Shown: piece after piece, positions 1-6,905 of the stretch
Layout of the letters: each line of letters begins with the position of its first letter
Numbering within the stretch: position 1 is the stretch's first letter
Assembly (NCBI GenBank): GCA_964370755.1
Contig: CAYJKL010000010.1
Span: 1-45,772, forward strand
Source: CAKOSP01 sp964370755
Lineage (GTDB): Bacteria; Bacillota_I; Bacilli_A; RF39; UBA660
Length of the DNA: 45,772 nucleotides
Reading direction: 5' to 3'
The notes under the pieces: model-generated
Told to the model about the DNA's origin: nothing
Seen by the model: the letters and a program-made list of their open reading frames with translations, nothing else
The model's database searches: none
Translations under genes and position numbers: made by a program

Positions 1-130
1 CTAAATCGATAATATAAATATCTTCTCTAGTTCCAAAAATGTACTCTTTCATTTTTGGGTTCCATCTTTTTGTTTGGTGTCCAAAATGTACACCAGCTTC
101 TAATAAATAATTCATAGAAACTACGGCCAT
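1..130 (-). CDS. rpsB: 30S ribosomal protein S2, N-terminal part
   Basis: Partial gene running off the left edge; only the first 43 or so codons are present. S2 sits on the head-body junction of the small ribosomal subunit and helps recruit S1 in many bacteria. The visible protein begins MAVVSMNYLLEAGVHFGHQT and continues with WNPKMKEYIFG and IYIIDL, the standard S2 N-terminus with the conserved GVHFGHQ and WNPKM blocks. The ATG at 130 has a strong ribosome binding site (AAGGAGGATG, 137-146). Transcription probably starts near 245 from the promoter at 250-279, giving a leader of about 110 nt that can fold. S2 itself is certain; the rest of the operon lies outside the window. Confidence 0.96.
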   Translation of the reverse strand, partial: MAVVSMNYLLEAGVHFGHQTKRWNPKMKEYIFGTREDIYIIDL

Positions 131-171
131 AAAATTCATCCTCCTTCGTTTTTTCGTCTTAATACTTCAAC

Positions 172-208
172 TTATTACTACACTCATTTTGAGCACTCGA
201 AGCAATAA
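172..208 (-). promoter_or_regulatory. possible structured leader of rpsB mRNA
   Basis: In the untranslated leader of rpsB an 8-bp outer stem (172-179 with 201-208, one G-U pair) encloses a small inner hairpin (CTCA/TGAG, 183-193). S2-binding leaders that autoregulate rpsB are known in several bacteria, so this could be one, but I cannot match it to a named leader family by eye. Confidence 0.35.
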
Positions 209-249
209 TCCATATTAATGTTTATTTTTTCGCATTTACTGCCATTCGT

Positions 250-279
250 ATTTTAACACATACAACACAAGAAAATCAA
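250..279 (-). promoter_or_regulatory. sigma-A type promoter for rpsB
   Basis: On the minus strand, TTGATT (274-279) and TAAAAT (250-255) are separated by 18 bases. They lie about 120 bases upstream of the rpsB start and just beyond the terminator that ends the preceding tRNA-Ala transcript. Confidence 0.55.
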
Positions 280-298
280 GGAAAATTCACAAATAAAC

Positions 299-326
299 AA
301 AAAAAAGCCACATCTTATAGATGTGA
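299..326 (-). terminator. rho-independent terminator after tRNA-Ala
   Basis: Read on the minus strand: a 7-bp stem (CACATCT with AGATGTG, loop of three) followed by eight T. It closes the tRNA-Ala transcript before the rpsB promoter. Confidence 0.8.
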
Positions 327-339
327 CATAATTTACTTT

Positions 340-416
340 TGGTGGAGAATAAGGGACTCGAACCCTTGACCCCCTGCGTGCAAGGCAGGTGCTCTAGCCA
401 ACTGAGCCAATTCCCC
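340..416 (-). tRNA. tRNA-Ala (anticodon TGC)
   Basis: The 77-nt minus-strand sequence folds as a cloverleaf. The acceptor arm GGGGAAT pairs with ATTCTCC, followed by A and an encoded CCA. The anticodon loop is CTTGCAC with TGC in the middle, and the T arm carries GGTTCGAGTCC. It has its own promoter at 429-457 and terminator at 299-326. Confidence 0.97.
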
Positions 417-428
417 AAAAGCAAGATT

Positions 429-457
429 ATTTTATCATATTAAAATATAATAATCAA
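429..457 (-). promoter_or_regulatory. promoter for tRNA-Ala
   Basis: Minus strand: TTGATT (452-457), 17-base spacer ending in TGA, then TAAAAT (429-434). This is a good sigma-A site with an extended -10, a few bases upstream of the tRNA and immediately downstream of rpoZ. Confidence 0.7.
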
Positions 458-464
458 GCACTTT

Positions 465-677
465 TTAGAAATTTTCATCTTTTTTCGTAATTTTAATTAA
501 ATCATTGTTTAATTCTTCCATTGCTCTACCTAATTCTTTTTTATTACTATACTCATTAACAGGAACTTGATAGTGCCCAGTTTCAAGCATATCTTTACTT
601 CTTTTTGAAGCCACATGCACAAGTTTGTACTTCGAATCAACAATAGTTAATAATTTATCAATTGATGGATATAACAT
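465..677 (-). CDS. rpoZ: RNA polymerase omega subunit
   Basis: A 70-residue protein matching the small omega subunit, which binds the beta-prime C-terminus and helps RNA polymerase assemble. The N-terminus MLYPSIDKLL, then DSKYKLVHVASKRSKDM, is the family signature: a first helix followed by the conserved K(Y)xLVxxASKRA-type block. The tail is charged and variable, as usual. Length is typical of Firmicutes omega. The ATG at 677 is preceded by AAGGAGAGAT. A perfect 15-nt palindrome lies about 40 bases upstream. The gene stands alone here, without the gmk or coaBC/priA neighbours common in Bacilli. Confidence 0.92.
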   Translation of the reverse strand: MLYPSIDKLLTIVDSKYKLVHVASKRSKDMLETGHYQVPVNEYSNKKELGRAMEELNNDLIKITKKDENF

Positions 678-714
678 ATTTATCTCTCCTTACATTAACA
701 TTGTACTATAATAT

Positions 715-729
715 TGTATACTGTATACA
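715..729. repeat. perfect palindrome upstream of rpoZ
   Basis: TGTATACTGTATACA is a 7-bp perfect inverted repeat around one central base. It lies where a -35 region would be if the TACAAT around 701-706 (minus strand) is the rpoZ -10. It looks like an operator for a dimeric regulator, but no regulator gene is nearby. Confidence 0.4.
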
Positions 730-761
730 TAAAAAGCTAAAATTTTACAAAACGTTTACAG

Positions 762-1130
762 TTAAATTTTTACAAAAGTTGCTACAATCTTTTCACCTAT
801 TTTTTCAATTTTAATTTTATCATCATTCAAAAACTTATTAGGAGTAAGTGGATTTACCACATTACCATCTTCATCTGCTTTTAAATATCCATATTCAATC
901 AAATCTTTAACATACAAATAAATAGTATCCTCTTCAGCAAAAAATCCATCTGTATCACTAGCATATATTTCTGCTTGCTTCTCTATTAATGTAATCTTTT
1001 GATCATAACTAACTTCAGTATTATCAGTTTCAAAAGCATAAGTTACATTTAGTACACTTACAAAATAAACAATACTAAATACAAATACTACTATTAATAG
1101 TTCAATTGTTGTAAAACCTTTATTATTCAA
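762..1130 (-). CDS. type IV prepilin-like protein (N-terminal methylation motif)
   Basis: Small pseudopilin-like protein. From the TTG at 1130 it reads LNNKG followed by FTTIELLIVV: a short basic leader, the Gly for prepilin peptidase cleavage, Phe at +1 and Glu at +5 of the mature protein, then a hydrophobic helix of about 20 residues. The remaining 85 or so residues form a soluble domain of unknown type. It fits ComGC-like pseudopilins or a minor pilin, but no other pilus genes are near. I favour TTG 1130 because GGTGAT sits at the right distance and a TATAAT (1147-1152) would place transcription start after the ATG at 1148; the upstream starts at 1148 or 1142 remain possible. No terminator is obvious after it. 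Confidence 0.7.
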   Translation of the reverse strand: MNNKGFTTIELLIVVFVFSIVYFVSVLNVTYAFETDNTEVSYDQKITLIEKQAEIYASDTDGFFAEEDTIYLYVKDLIEYGYLKADEDGNVVNPLTPNKFLNDDKIKIEKIGEKIVATFVKI

Positions 1131-1175
1131 TCTAATCACCATAACCATTATATCGCAAGTTAACTTTAAATGAAA

Positions 1176-1202
1176 GAAAAAAATCTCAACTTATGAGATT
1201 TT
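1176..1202 (-). terminator. terminator after the CotD-like gene
   Basis: Minus strand: stem AATCTCA/TGAGATT with a 5-nt loop followed by seven T; it overlaps the stop codon of the CotD-like gene. Confidence 0.75.
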
Positions 1203-1536
1203 AACAACATTTATTGTCATATACATTACAAACTACGTTTTCCTCACAACATGAGTAGCACGGTCTAAATGTATGTCTATATACATGATGATTTATAATT
1301 CTTGTGTTACATGGAGTTATATGTGGAATCTCATAGTTATGATATCTATGACAAACTCTTTCTTCAGGACACTCATATACAGGCTCACACATTACAGGTG
1401 GACAGCACGGATTAACACAGCACCCTCCATCCATTTTCATATCACTCATTGTTTCTTCTTTATATCCAGTTTTTTGATGCATAGCTTCCATTTTAGCTTC
1501 TTCAATCATTTCTGGATTAGCATAATAATTATTCAT
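1201..1536 (-). CDS. CotD-like Cys/His-rich spore coat protein
   Basis: About 111 residues. A charged N-terminus (MNNYYANPEMIEEAKMEAMH) is followed by a Cys-rich segment (GGCCVNPCCPP, CEPVYECPEERVC), then HRYHNYEIPHITPCNTRIINHH, a Tyr/His block, and a CC-rich end. The order Cys cluster, IPHI.P...xxxxNHxxY.H.., CC tail is the pattern of the CotD family, an inner spore coat protein in Bacillus. ATG 1536 is chosen because AAAGGAT lies 8 nt upstream; a GTG at 1542 is the alternative. It is flanked by terminators, so it is probably monocistronic, as expected for a developmentally controlled coat gene. Function is by family resemblance only; no sporulation sigma promoter was identified with confidence. 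Confidence 0.65.
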   Translation of the reverse strand: MNNYYANPEMIEEAKMEAMHQKTGYKEETMSDMKMDGGCCVNPCCPPVMCEPVYECPEERVCHRYHNYEIPHITPCNTRIINHHVYRHTFRPCYSCCEENVVCNVYDNKCC

Positions 1537-1601
1537 AAACACTATCCTTTCTAATTTATATTATTCTAAAATAATAAAAAAGAATAGGTTATTTCACTAA
1601 A

Positions 1602-1627
1602 AAAGATGATTATTTTTTATCATCTTC
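1602..1627 (-). terminator. terminator at the end of pgsA
   Basis: Minus strand: stem AAGATGAT/ATCATCTT with an A-rich loop, then a T run; it overlaps the pgsA stop codon. Confidence 0.75.
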
Positions 1628-2215
1628 TTTTAAAAACGGCATTGATTTACTTACATACTCTACACCTGATATTACAGACAACACAGTTGCTATCATAATT
1701 ATAATCTCAGATACTTCAATTCCAAAGATTAAAAATGGAAAATCATAAAGAAGTACAAGTGCAAGACCAACCATCATAAATATAGTTTTAACTTTACCTA
1801 AATTTGATGCCGCAACAACTTTTCCTTTAGACCCACATACTGACTTACATGAATCAGTAATAATATCTCTAGTAATAATTACAACGGGTATTAAAAGTGG
1901 TATTATTCTTTCATAAGCAAGTATAATTAATAATCCATTTACAAGTATTTTATCTGCTATTGCATCCGCTGTCTTTCCAAAATCTGTAACCAAATTATGT
2001 TTTCTAGCAATATAACCATCTAAAAAGTCAGTTACTGAGGCAATTATAAAAATAAATCCTGCAATTAAATACTTAACATTTATAATAGTTCCTTCATAAA
2101 CATACGTTGGAAAACTAACTCCCATTTGCTCCCAAGGAAGCATCAAAAGCATAAGTAATATAAACGATAAAATAATTCTTGCAACAGTTATTTTATTAGG
2201 TAAATTTAACTTCAT
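1610..2215 (-). CDS. pgsA: CDP-diacylglycerol-glycerol-3-phosphate 3-phosphatidyltransferase
   Basis: A 201-residue integral membrane enzyme that joins CDP-diacylglycerol and glycerol-3-phosphate to make phosphatidylglycerophosphate, the committed step to phosphatidylglycerol and cardiolipin. The CDP-alcohol phosphotransferase signature DGxxARx8GxxxDxxxD is present as DGYIARKHNLVTDFGKTAD and continues AIADK (about residues 66-89). Several hydrophobic helices span the protein, and the N-terminus LPNKITVARI is typical of PgsA. Start ATG 2215 has GGAGAG upstream. It follows the RodZ-like gene by about 11 nt, the same order as ymfM-pgsA in Bacillus. It is followed by its own terminator; cinA and recA are not here. 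Confidence 0.93.
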   Translation of the reverse strand: MKLNLPNKITVARIILSFILLMLLMLPWEQMGVSFPTYVYEGTIINVKYLIAGFIFIIASVTDFLDGYIARKHNLVTDFGKTADAIADKILVNGLLIILAYERIIPLLIPVVIITRDIITDSCKSVCGSKGKVVAASNLGKVKTIFMMVGLALVLLYDFPFLIFGIEVSEIIIMIATVLSVISGVEYVSKSMPFLKEDDKK

Positions 2216-2226
2216 ATTTTACTCTC

Positions 2227-2712
2227 CTATCCATTATAACTTATAGTTGTAGTTACTGTCGTATAATTATCAAGTGTTACTTGTCTTATTGCCCATGTTA
2301 CTACCACTACTATTAGTAATGCAATTAATATAAACATAAATAAATAGTATTTTTTATCCGATTTTTTTTCAGTTTTAGTATAAGGGGATATTACTGCGCC
2401 CGCTTCTTCCTTCTTTTCTTCTTTAAGCTGAAGTTCAATAGTTTTTTCTATTTCTTTTATCGGAATTTTCGAAGTATACTCAAACATATACTCATTAAAA
2501 TCATCGATAACTTTATCAGCATCTAATCCTAAATATTTAGCATAGTCAAAAATAATGGTCTTAAGTTCGAACACATCTTTGAACGATCCTATTTTACCAT
2601 CTTCTATATTTTCTAAAACTATTTCTTTAGCATTCAAATCATTACAAGCTTCTTTAAGGCTCACCCCTGACGATTCTCTAGCCTCTTTTAAGAGGGCACC
2701 TATCTCGTCCAA
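2227..2712 (-). CDS. RodZ/YmfM-like helix-turn-helix membrane protein
   Basis: A short RodZ-type protein of about 160 residues. Residues 1-70 form a Cro/C1-like helix-turn-helix (IGALLKEARESSGVSLKEA, then LENIEDG), followed by a charged linker. A single transmembrane helix (YYLFMFILIALLIVVVVTWA) comes near residue 130, with only about 15 residues outside. RodZ links MreB to the elongation machinery; in Bacilli ymfM sits just before pgsA, as here. The extracytoplasmic part is much shorter than in E. coli RodZ. AAAGGAG lies 8 nt before TTG 2712 and only 1 nt before GTG 2721, so TTG is preferred. It is probably cotranscribed with pgsA. Confidence 0.75.
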   Translation of the reverse strand: MDEIGALLKEARESSGVSLKEACNDLNAKEIVLENIEDGKIGSFKDVFELKTIIFDYAKYLGLDADKVIDDFNEYMFEYTSKIPIKEIEKTIELQLKEEKKEEAGAVISPYTKTEKKSDKKYYLFMFILIALLIVVVVTWAIRQVTLDNYTTVTTTISYNG

Positions 2713-2749
2713 AATATTCACTCCTTTATTATAATATATTTTAAAAATA

Positions 2750-3090
2750 AAATTTTATAAGCCATGTTCTGTTCTTCCAATTGGAAGTGACAAATATCTA
2801 TCTACTATTACTAGTCCTTTACTCTGTTTTTGTTCCTTCGTAAAAGTTCCCCTACCAAATTTGGGTTTCTCGCTCGTGGGGTTTACCTCGTTTCATTTTT
2901 TCAGTTTCCCGAAAAACTCGTTTCTGTGGCACTTTACACTTACTATAATCAGTTAAGATTAATTCAGCGCCGTTAGCGTATGCTACCCTAGGTTATTTTT
3001 TCCCTAGGCACGGACACTACAAGCATTACAGCTTGTGCGAGCATGGACTTTCCTCTACACAACTATGTTATGCAGCATTTGTCAAAATTT
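2750..3090 (-). ncRNA. rnpB: RNase P RNA, B (Bacillus) type
   Basis: Catalytic RNA of ribonuclease P, which removes tRNA 5' leaders. On the minus strand the 5' conserved region is seen as GAGGAAAGTCCATGCTCGCA (about 3039-3058), the internal block GTAAACCCCACGAGCGAGAA lies around 2870-2890, and the 3' conserved ACAGAACATGGCTTA (2757-2771) closes the molecule. A/T-rich ends (AAAATTTT) pair to form P1. The GTAAACCCC.CGAGCGAGAAACC arrangement points to type B. It lies directly downstream of gpsB, as in B. subtilis; its 5' end abuts the gpsB stop. Ends are accurate to about 5-10 nt. Confidence 0.95.
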
Positions 3091-3419
3091 TATTCAAATT
3101 TACTATAAACTACTTTTTCTAGTTGACTAATTCTTTTTAAAAGGTCAACATTATTAACAGCACCTGTAGGTTCACTAAGATCCTTTTCATCAAGTTCTGT
3201 TTTAACTTTTCTAAGTTCTTGCTTTAATCTAGCATTTTCATCAGTAAGCTCAGTAATATATTTTTCCATTTTTTTAATGGCTCTTATATACTGTTTTTCA
3301 TCTTCAATGATATCATCTAATACTTTATCAACTTCTCTAGCTCTATAACCAGTAGTGTCAAATTTAAAATTATAATTATATAATTCTTCTGGAGTATAGT
3401 TAATCTTTTCACCAAACAT
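3090..3419 (-). CDS. gpsB: cell division regulator GpsB (DivIVA family)
   Basis: A 109-residue DivIVA-like coiled-coil protein that shuttles PBP1 between the lateral wall and the septum. The N-terminal membrane/PBP-binding domain has the family pattern: YTPEELYNYNFKF, then TTGYRAREVDKVLDDII (about residues 8-40). A long coiled coil follows (EKQYIRAIKKMEKYITELTD...), and a short C-terminal region ends in LEKVVYSKFE. SD AAGAGGTGAT precedes ATG 3419, and a near-consensus promoter lies at 3442-3471. Its binding partner, a class A PBP, is encoded divergently next door (4218-6860), a neighbourhood also seen in Bacillus. Confidence 0.9.
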   Translation of the reverse strand: MFGEKINYTPEELYNYNFKFDTTGYRAREVDKVLDDIIEDEKQYIRAIKKMEKYITELTDENARLKQELRKVKTELDEKDLSEPTGAVNNVDLLKRISQLEKVVYSKFE

Positions 3420-3441
3420 AAAATCACCTCTTGACGTAAAA

Positions 3442-3471
3442 ATTATACCTCTTTTTGACCCATTTTGTCAA
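3442..3471 (-). promoter_or_regulatory. strong sigma-A promoter for gpsB-rnpB
   Basis: Minus strand: TTGACA (3466-3471), 18-base spacer, TATAAT (3442-3447). Both hexamers are perfect consensus. Transcription would start about 16 bases before the gpsB ribosome binding site. Confidence 0.75.
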
Positions 3472-3553
3472 GTTGCGTATCAACATTATAAATCTTCGTT
3501 TCAATACTCCCCAGTTTCTCTAGCATTTCATTAATAAAAAATTCTATTCTCAT
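3443..3553 (-). CDS. possible 36-residue small protein upstream of gpsB
   Basis: Short open frame starting ATG 3553 (MRIEFFINEMLEKLGS...) and ending TAA at 3443, with a strong ribosome binding site (GGAGGATAT) directly upstream. The product would be a charged amphipathic helix with no signal or membrane segment. The gpsB promoter lies inside its 3' half, so part of the sequence is constrained for another reason. Unknown; the ribosome binding site is the main argument for it. Confidence 0.4.
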   Translation of the reverse strand: MRIEFFINEMLEKLGSIETKIYNVDTQLDKMGQKEV

Positions 3554-3646
3554 ATATCCTCCAAAATTATTTTACAATATTTTTTATTAAGAATTATCAA
3601 ATTCGACAAAATATGTCAAAATAATATTAAAAAAAATTAAATTTTA

Positions 3647-3655
3647 TGATATAAT
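3647..3655 (+). promoter_or_regulatory. extended -10 promoter for recU-pbp1A
   Basis: TGATATAAT is an extended -10 element. A transcript would start near 3662, so the TTG at 3655 cannot be the recU start. Confidence 0.5.
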
Positions 3656-3672
3656 TGGTATTAGGTGATATG

Positions 3673-4221
3673 GTGAATTATCCAAATAATATAAAAAAGA
3701 AATACACAAAAACAGTTAACTACGCAAACCGTGGAATGGAACTTGAAAGTATTATAAGTGAAGCAAATAAATATTATTTAGAACACGATATTGCAGTAAT
3801 ACATAAAAAAGCAACTCCCATTGGGATAAATAAAACAGACAGCACTAAAATAACAAGTGCCTATTTTAAAGAAAAATCAACTTTAGATTATAATGGTGTT
3901 TACAAAGGATATTATATAGAGTTTGATGCAAAAGAAACAAAAAATAAAACTTCTTTTCCACTAAGCAATATACATAATCATCAAATTGAGCACATAAAAA
4001 AAGTTATAAATCATAAAGGAATAATATTTTTAATTATTAGTATTAACAACCTATATTATATAGCAGACGGAAAGTTACTAATAAAATACATTTTAGAAAA
4101 TGATCGAAAAAGCATTCCTTTTAACTACATAAAGGAAAACTTTATAGAAGTAAAATATAACTATTTAAAAGGTTTAAACTATATAACTGGTTTAGAAAAA
4201 TTATTGGAGGTAAATGAATGA
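3673..4221 (+). CDS. recU: Holliday junction resolvase RecU
   Basis: Endonuclease that cuts Holliday junctions during recombination and chromosome segregation in Firmicutes. The family blocks are all visible: VNYPN at the start, NRGMELESIISEANKYYLEH, AVIHKKATP, STLDYNGVYKGYYIEFDAKE and TKNKTSFPLSNIHNHQIEH. The catalytic acidic and Lys residues of the PD-(D/E)xK-like core lie in DYNGV.KG.YIEFDAKET. About 182 residues, slightly short. GTG 3673 (or ATG 3670) fits the SD AGGTGAT and the promoter at 3647-3655. Its stop overlaps the start of the PBP gene (ATGA), so they are translationally coupled, as recU-ponA are in Bacillus. Confidence 0.95.
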   Translation: MNYPNNIKKKYTKTVNYANRGMELESIISEANKYYLEHDIAVIHKKATPIGINKTDSTKITSAYFKEKSTLDYNGVYKGYYIEFDAKETKNKTSFPLSNIHNHQIEHIKKVINHKGIIFLIISINNLYYIADGKLLIKYILENDRKSIPFNYIKENFIEVKYNYLKGLNYITGLEKLLEVNE

Positions 4222-6860
4222 AAAAAATAAATTTAAGTAAAGTTAAAGTAAAATCAAGTAAACCTAAAAAGGAGACTACTCCTAAAAGTAAGAAAGTAAA
4301 AAGTGAAAATACAAAGAGAAATGTTAAAAATACAATTTTTAGTATTGTACTAATTGGTGGTATAGGACTTGCAACACTTGTACTAGGTTTTGCACTCTAC
4401 ATTATATTAACAGCTCCAGACTTCAACAAAGATTTGCTTTATCAAAAAGAAGCAAGTATTATATATGATATAAATGGAAATGAGTTAATTAGAACAGGCG
4501 AAAATAATGTAGAACTTGTTACATATGAAGAATTACCACAAGTATTAATTGATGCAATAGTAGCAACTGAAGACTCAAGGTTCTTCCAGCATACTGGACT
4601 AGACGTTCCAAGATTTGTAGTAGCATCATTCCAGCAAGTACTTGGAAATAGTGATGCTGGTGGTGCCTCTACTCTATCAATGCAAGTAATAAAAAATACA
4701 TACACAGGAAAAGATGCTAGTGGTATAAGTGGTATCATAAGAAAATTTACTGATGTATACATGTCAATATTCAAACTTGAAAACTCATATACCAAAGAAG
4801 AAATTTTAGAATTCTACGTAAACTCACAGTGGCTTGGTTATGACGGTAACGTAAACTACACAGGTATAACTGGTGTTGAGCAAGGTTCACAATATTTCTT
4901 TGGAAAAAGTGTTAGTGATTTAACTTTGGCTGAAGCAACTATTTTAGCAGGAATGTTCCAAGCTCCAGTATCTCATAATCCTTATACAAATCCAGAAAGT
5001 ACTAGAGAAAGACAAACTACCGTTTTAAATCTTATGATAAGACACGGTTATATTACTGAAGAAGAACGTGATGCAGTTTTAGAAATTCCTATTGAGTCAT
5101 TATTAGTTGACCAAGAAAATGGAAATTCACATGAATACCAAGTATTTATTGACTACGTAATTAATGAAGTTGAAGATAAAACGGGACTTAATCCTTATTC
5201 TACTCCAATGGAAGTATATACAACGTTAGATCCAAATGTACAAGATATTTTAGTAGACGTTGAAAACGGTGAAAGCTACTCTATTCCAGAAGACCGAGGA
5301 AACTTACAATTCGGTATGGCAATTACCGATGTAGAAACAGGCGCTATTGTTGGTATGAGTAGTGGAATAGATTATGCAAATAAAGGACATAACAGAGCAG
5401 ATGCCAGAAGGCAGCCAGGTTCAACAGCTAAACCAATATTTGACTATGCACCTCATATTGAATATCTAAATAGTTTCCCAGGATATATATTCTTAGATGA
5501 ACCATCAAGTTATTCAAACGGTTCTTCAATTAGAAACTGGGATAACCAGTACTGGGGAATGATGACAATGAGAGACGCTTTAGTTCAATCAAGAAACATC
5601 CCTGCCCTTACAGCATTTCAAGATGTAGCAGCGGTAGACCTTACACTTATTGAAGATTTTGTAAACGGCCTTGGTATTGATTATGGTGAAGCACTATATG
5701 AATCAGCATCAATTGGTGGGTTTGACGGAGTATCTCCTATAGAATCTAGTGCAGCATACGCAGCATTTGCTAGAGGTGGATATTACATTGAACCATACAC
5801 AGTAACAAAAATAATTTATTTAGAAGATGATAAAACAGAAGAATTTAAATATACAAAAGAAAAAGCTATGAGTGAGCAAACTGCATTTTTAATAAATGAC
5901 ATGTTATCTAACTCAGGTGTTGCAGGATTCTCAGTAAGTGGAACAGATTTAGCAGCTAAAACAGGTACTACTACAATAGATGCAGATCAAGCTACTAAAC
6001 TTGGAATTCCAACATATGCAATCATGGATAACTGGGTAGTAAGTTACTCTCCAGAATATTCATTCTCAACATGGATTGGCTATGACCAACTTAGTAAAGA
6101 ACATTATATGACAAGTGCTAATATTGGTACAATAAGAAATGGTTTATCAAGAGCAGTTGGTACAGAGTTATTCTCAACAGGAAATCAGTTTAAAATGCCA
6201 TCAGGAATAACTTCAGTAACAATAGAAAACGAAACAATACCAGCAATGTTAGCTGGACCAAATACACCAGATAATATGAAATCAACATATTACTTCAAAT
6301 CAGGTTCACAGCCTACCGAAGTTTCAACAAGATACGAAACATTAGATAATGTTACAAACTTAAAAGCGTTATCAACTGGTACTGAAGTTAAACTTACTTG
6401 GAATGAAATTAAAACTCCAGACTGGATTGATACAACATTCTTAACAGATTACTTTAATGAATACTATGGAAATCATGCAAGTAAATATTACGAACAAAGA
6501 GTAAATTACAATTTAACAACAATGGGTAACGTTATATACAATATATATTTAGATACAAATGGTACTCTAACATTACTAGGAAGCACACTTGATGAAGAAT
6601 ATACACATAAAGTTACTTCAAGTGGTACTCAAAAATATGTAGTAAAAGCAAGTTACACAATATTCACACCAGCGATAAGTTCTGGAGCAAGCGTTTCAGT
6701 AAACGTAAGTGTTGATAGTAATGTAGATGACAGCGTTACAGACCCAGACGATGAAAATAATACAAATAGCGGAAATAATTCAGGAAGTGGTAATAACTCA
6801 TCTGGAGGATCAAATGAAGAAGATAATCCAGAAGACGAAGGAAATAATCCTAGACCATAA
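4218..6860 (+). CDS. class A penicillin-binding protein 1A (transglycosylase/transpeptidase)
   Basis: An 880-residue bifunctional peptidoglycan synthase. It has a basic cytoplasmic tail (1-38) and one transmembrane helix (about 39-64). A GT51 transglycosylase follows, with EDSRFFQHTGLD (catalytic Glu about 118) and GGASTLSMQVIKN. The transpeptidase carries SxxK in RQPGSTAKP (Ser about 402), SRN near 457 and KTGTT near 581. After about 690 there is a fibronectin type III-like segment (VTNLKALSTGTEVKLTWNEI...), then a low-complexity Asn/Ser/Gly/Glu tail, as in Bacillus PBP1. It overlaps recU by 4 nt and ends at a strong terminator. The substrate is lipid II at the outer face of the membrane. 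All catalytic motifs are intact. Confidence 0.95.
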   Translation: MKKINLSKVKVKSSKPKKETTPKSKKVKSENTKRNVKNTIFSIVLIGGIGLATLVLGFALYIILTAPDFNKDLLYQKEASIIYDINGNELIRTGENNVELVTYEELPQVLIDAIVATEDSRFFQHTGLDVPRFVVASFQQVLGNSDAGGASTLSMQVIKNTYTGKDASGISGIIRKFTDVYMSIFKLENSYTKEEILEFYVNSQWLGYDGNVNYTGITGVEQGSQYFFGKSVSDLTLAEATILAGMFQAPVSHNPYTNPESTRERQTTVLNLMIRHGYITEEERDAVLEIPIESLLVDQENGNSHEYQVFIDYVINEVEDKTGLNPYSTPMEVYTTLDPNVQDILVDVENGESYSIPEDRGNLQFGMAITDVETGAIVGMSSGIDYANKGHNRADARRQPGSTAKPIFDYAPHIEYLNSFPGYIFLDEPSSYSNGSSIRNWDNQYWGMMTMRDALVQSRNIPALTAFQDVAAVDLTLIEDFVNGLGIDYGEALYESASIGGFDGVSPIESSAAYAAFARGGYYIEPYTVTKIIYLEDDKTEEFKYTKEKAMSEQTAFLINDMLSNSGVAGFSVSGTDLAAKTGTTTIDADQATKLGIPTYAIMDNWVVSYSPEYSFSTWIGYDQLSKEHYMTSANIGTIRNGLSRAVGTELFSTGNQFKMPSGITSVTIENETIPAMLAGPNTPDNMKSTYYFKSGSQPTEVSTRYETLDNVTNLKALSTGTEVKLTWNEIKTPDWIDTTFLTDYFNEYYGNHASKYYEQRVNYNLTTMGNVIYNIYLDTNGTLTLLGSTLDEEYTHKVTSSGTQKYVVKASYTIFTPAISSGASVSVNVSVDSNVDDSVTDPDDENNTNSGNNSGSGNNSSGGSNEEDNPEDEGNNPRP

Positions 6861-6870
6861 ATAGCAAACA

Positions 6871-6905
6871 AAAAGATTAGAAATTTTATCTAATCTTTTT
6901 TATTT
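6871..6905. terminator. bidirectional terminator between pbp1A and nth
   Basis: AAAAGATTAG and CTAATCTTTT form a 10-bp stem with T runs on both sides, serving the plus-strand PBP gene and the minus-strand nth gene. Confidence 0.85.

Noticed and set aside
1273..1554. Plus-strand open frame opposite the CotD-like gene
   Set aside because: Antisense frame of a Cys/His-rich gene; Ile/His/Phe-rich product without a ribosome binding site.
4442..4795. Minus-strand open frame inside the PBP gene
   Set aside because: Lies entirely opposite conserved transglycosylase motifs; no independent start signals.
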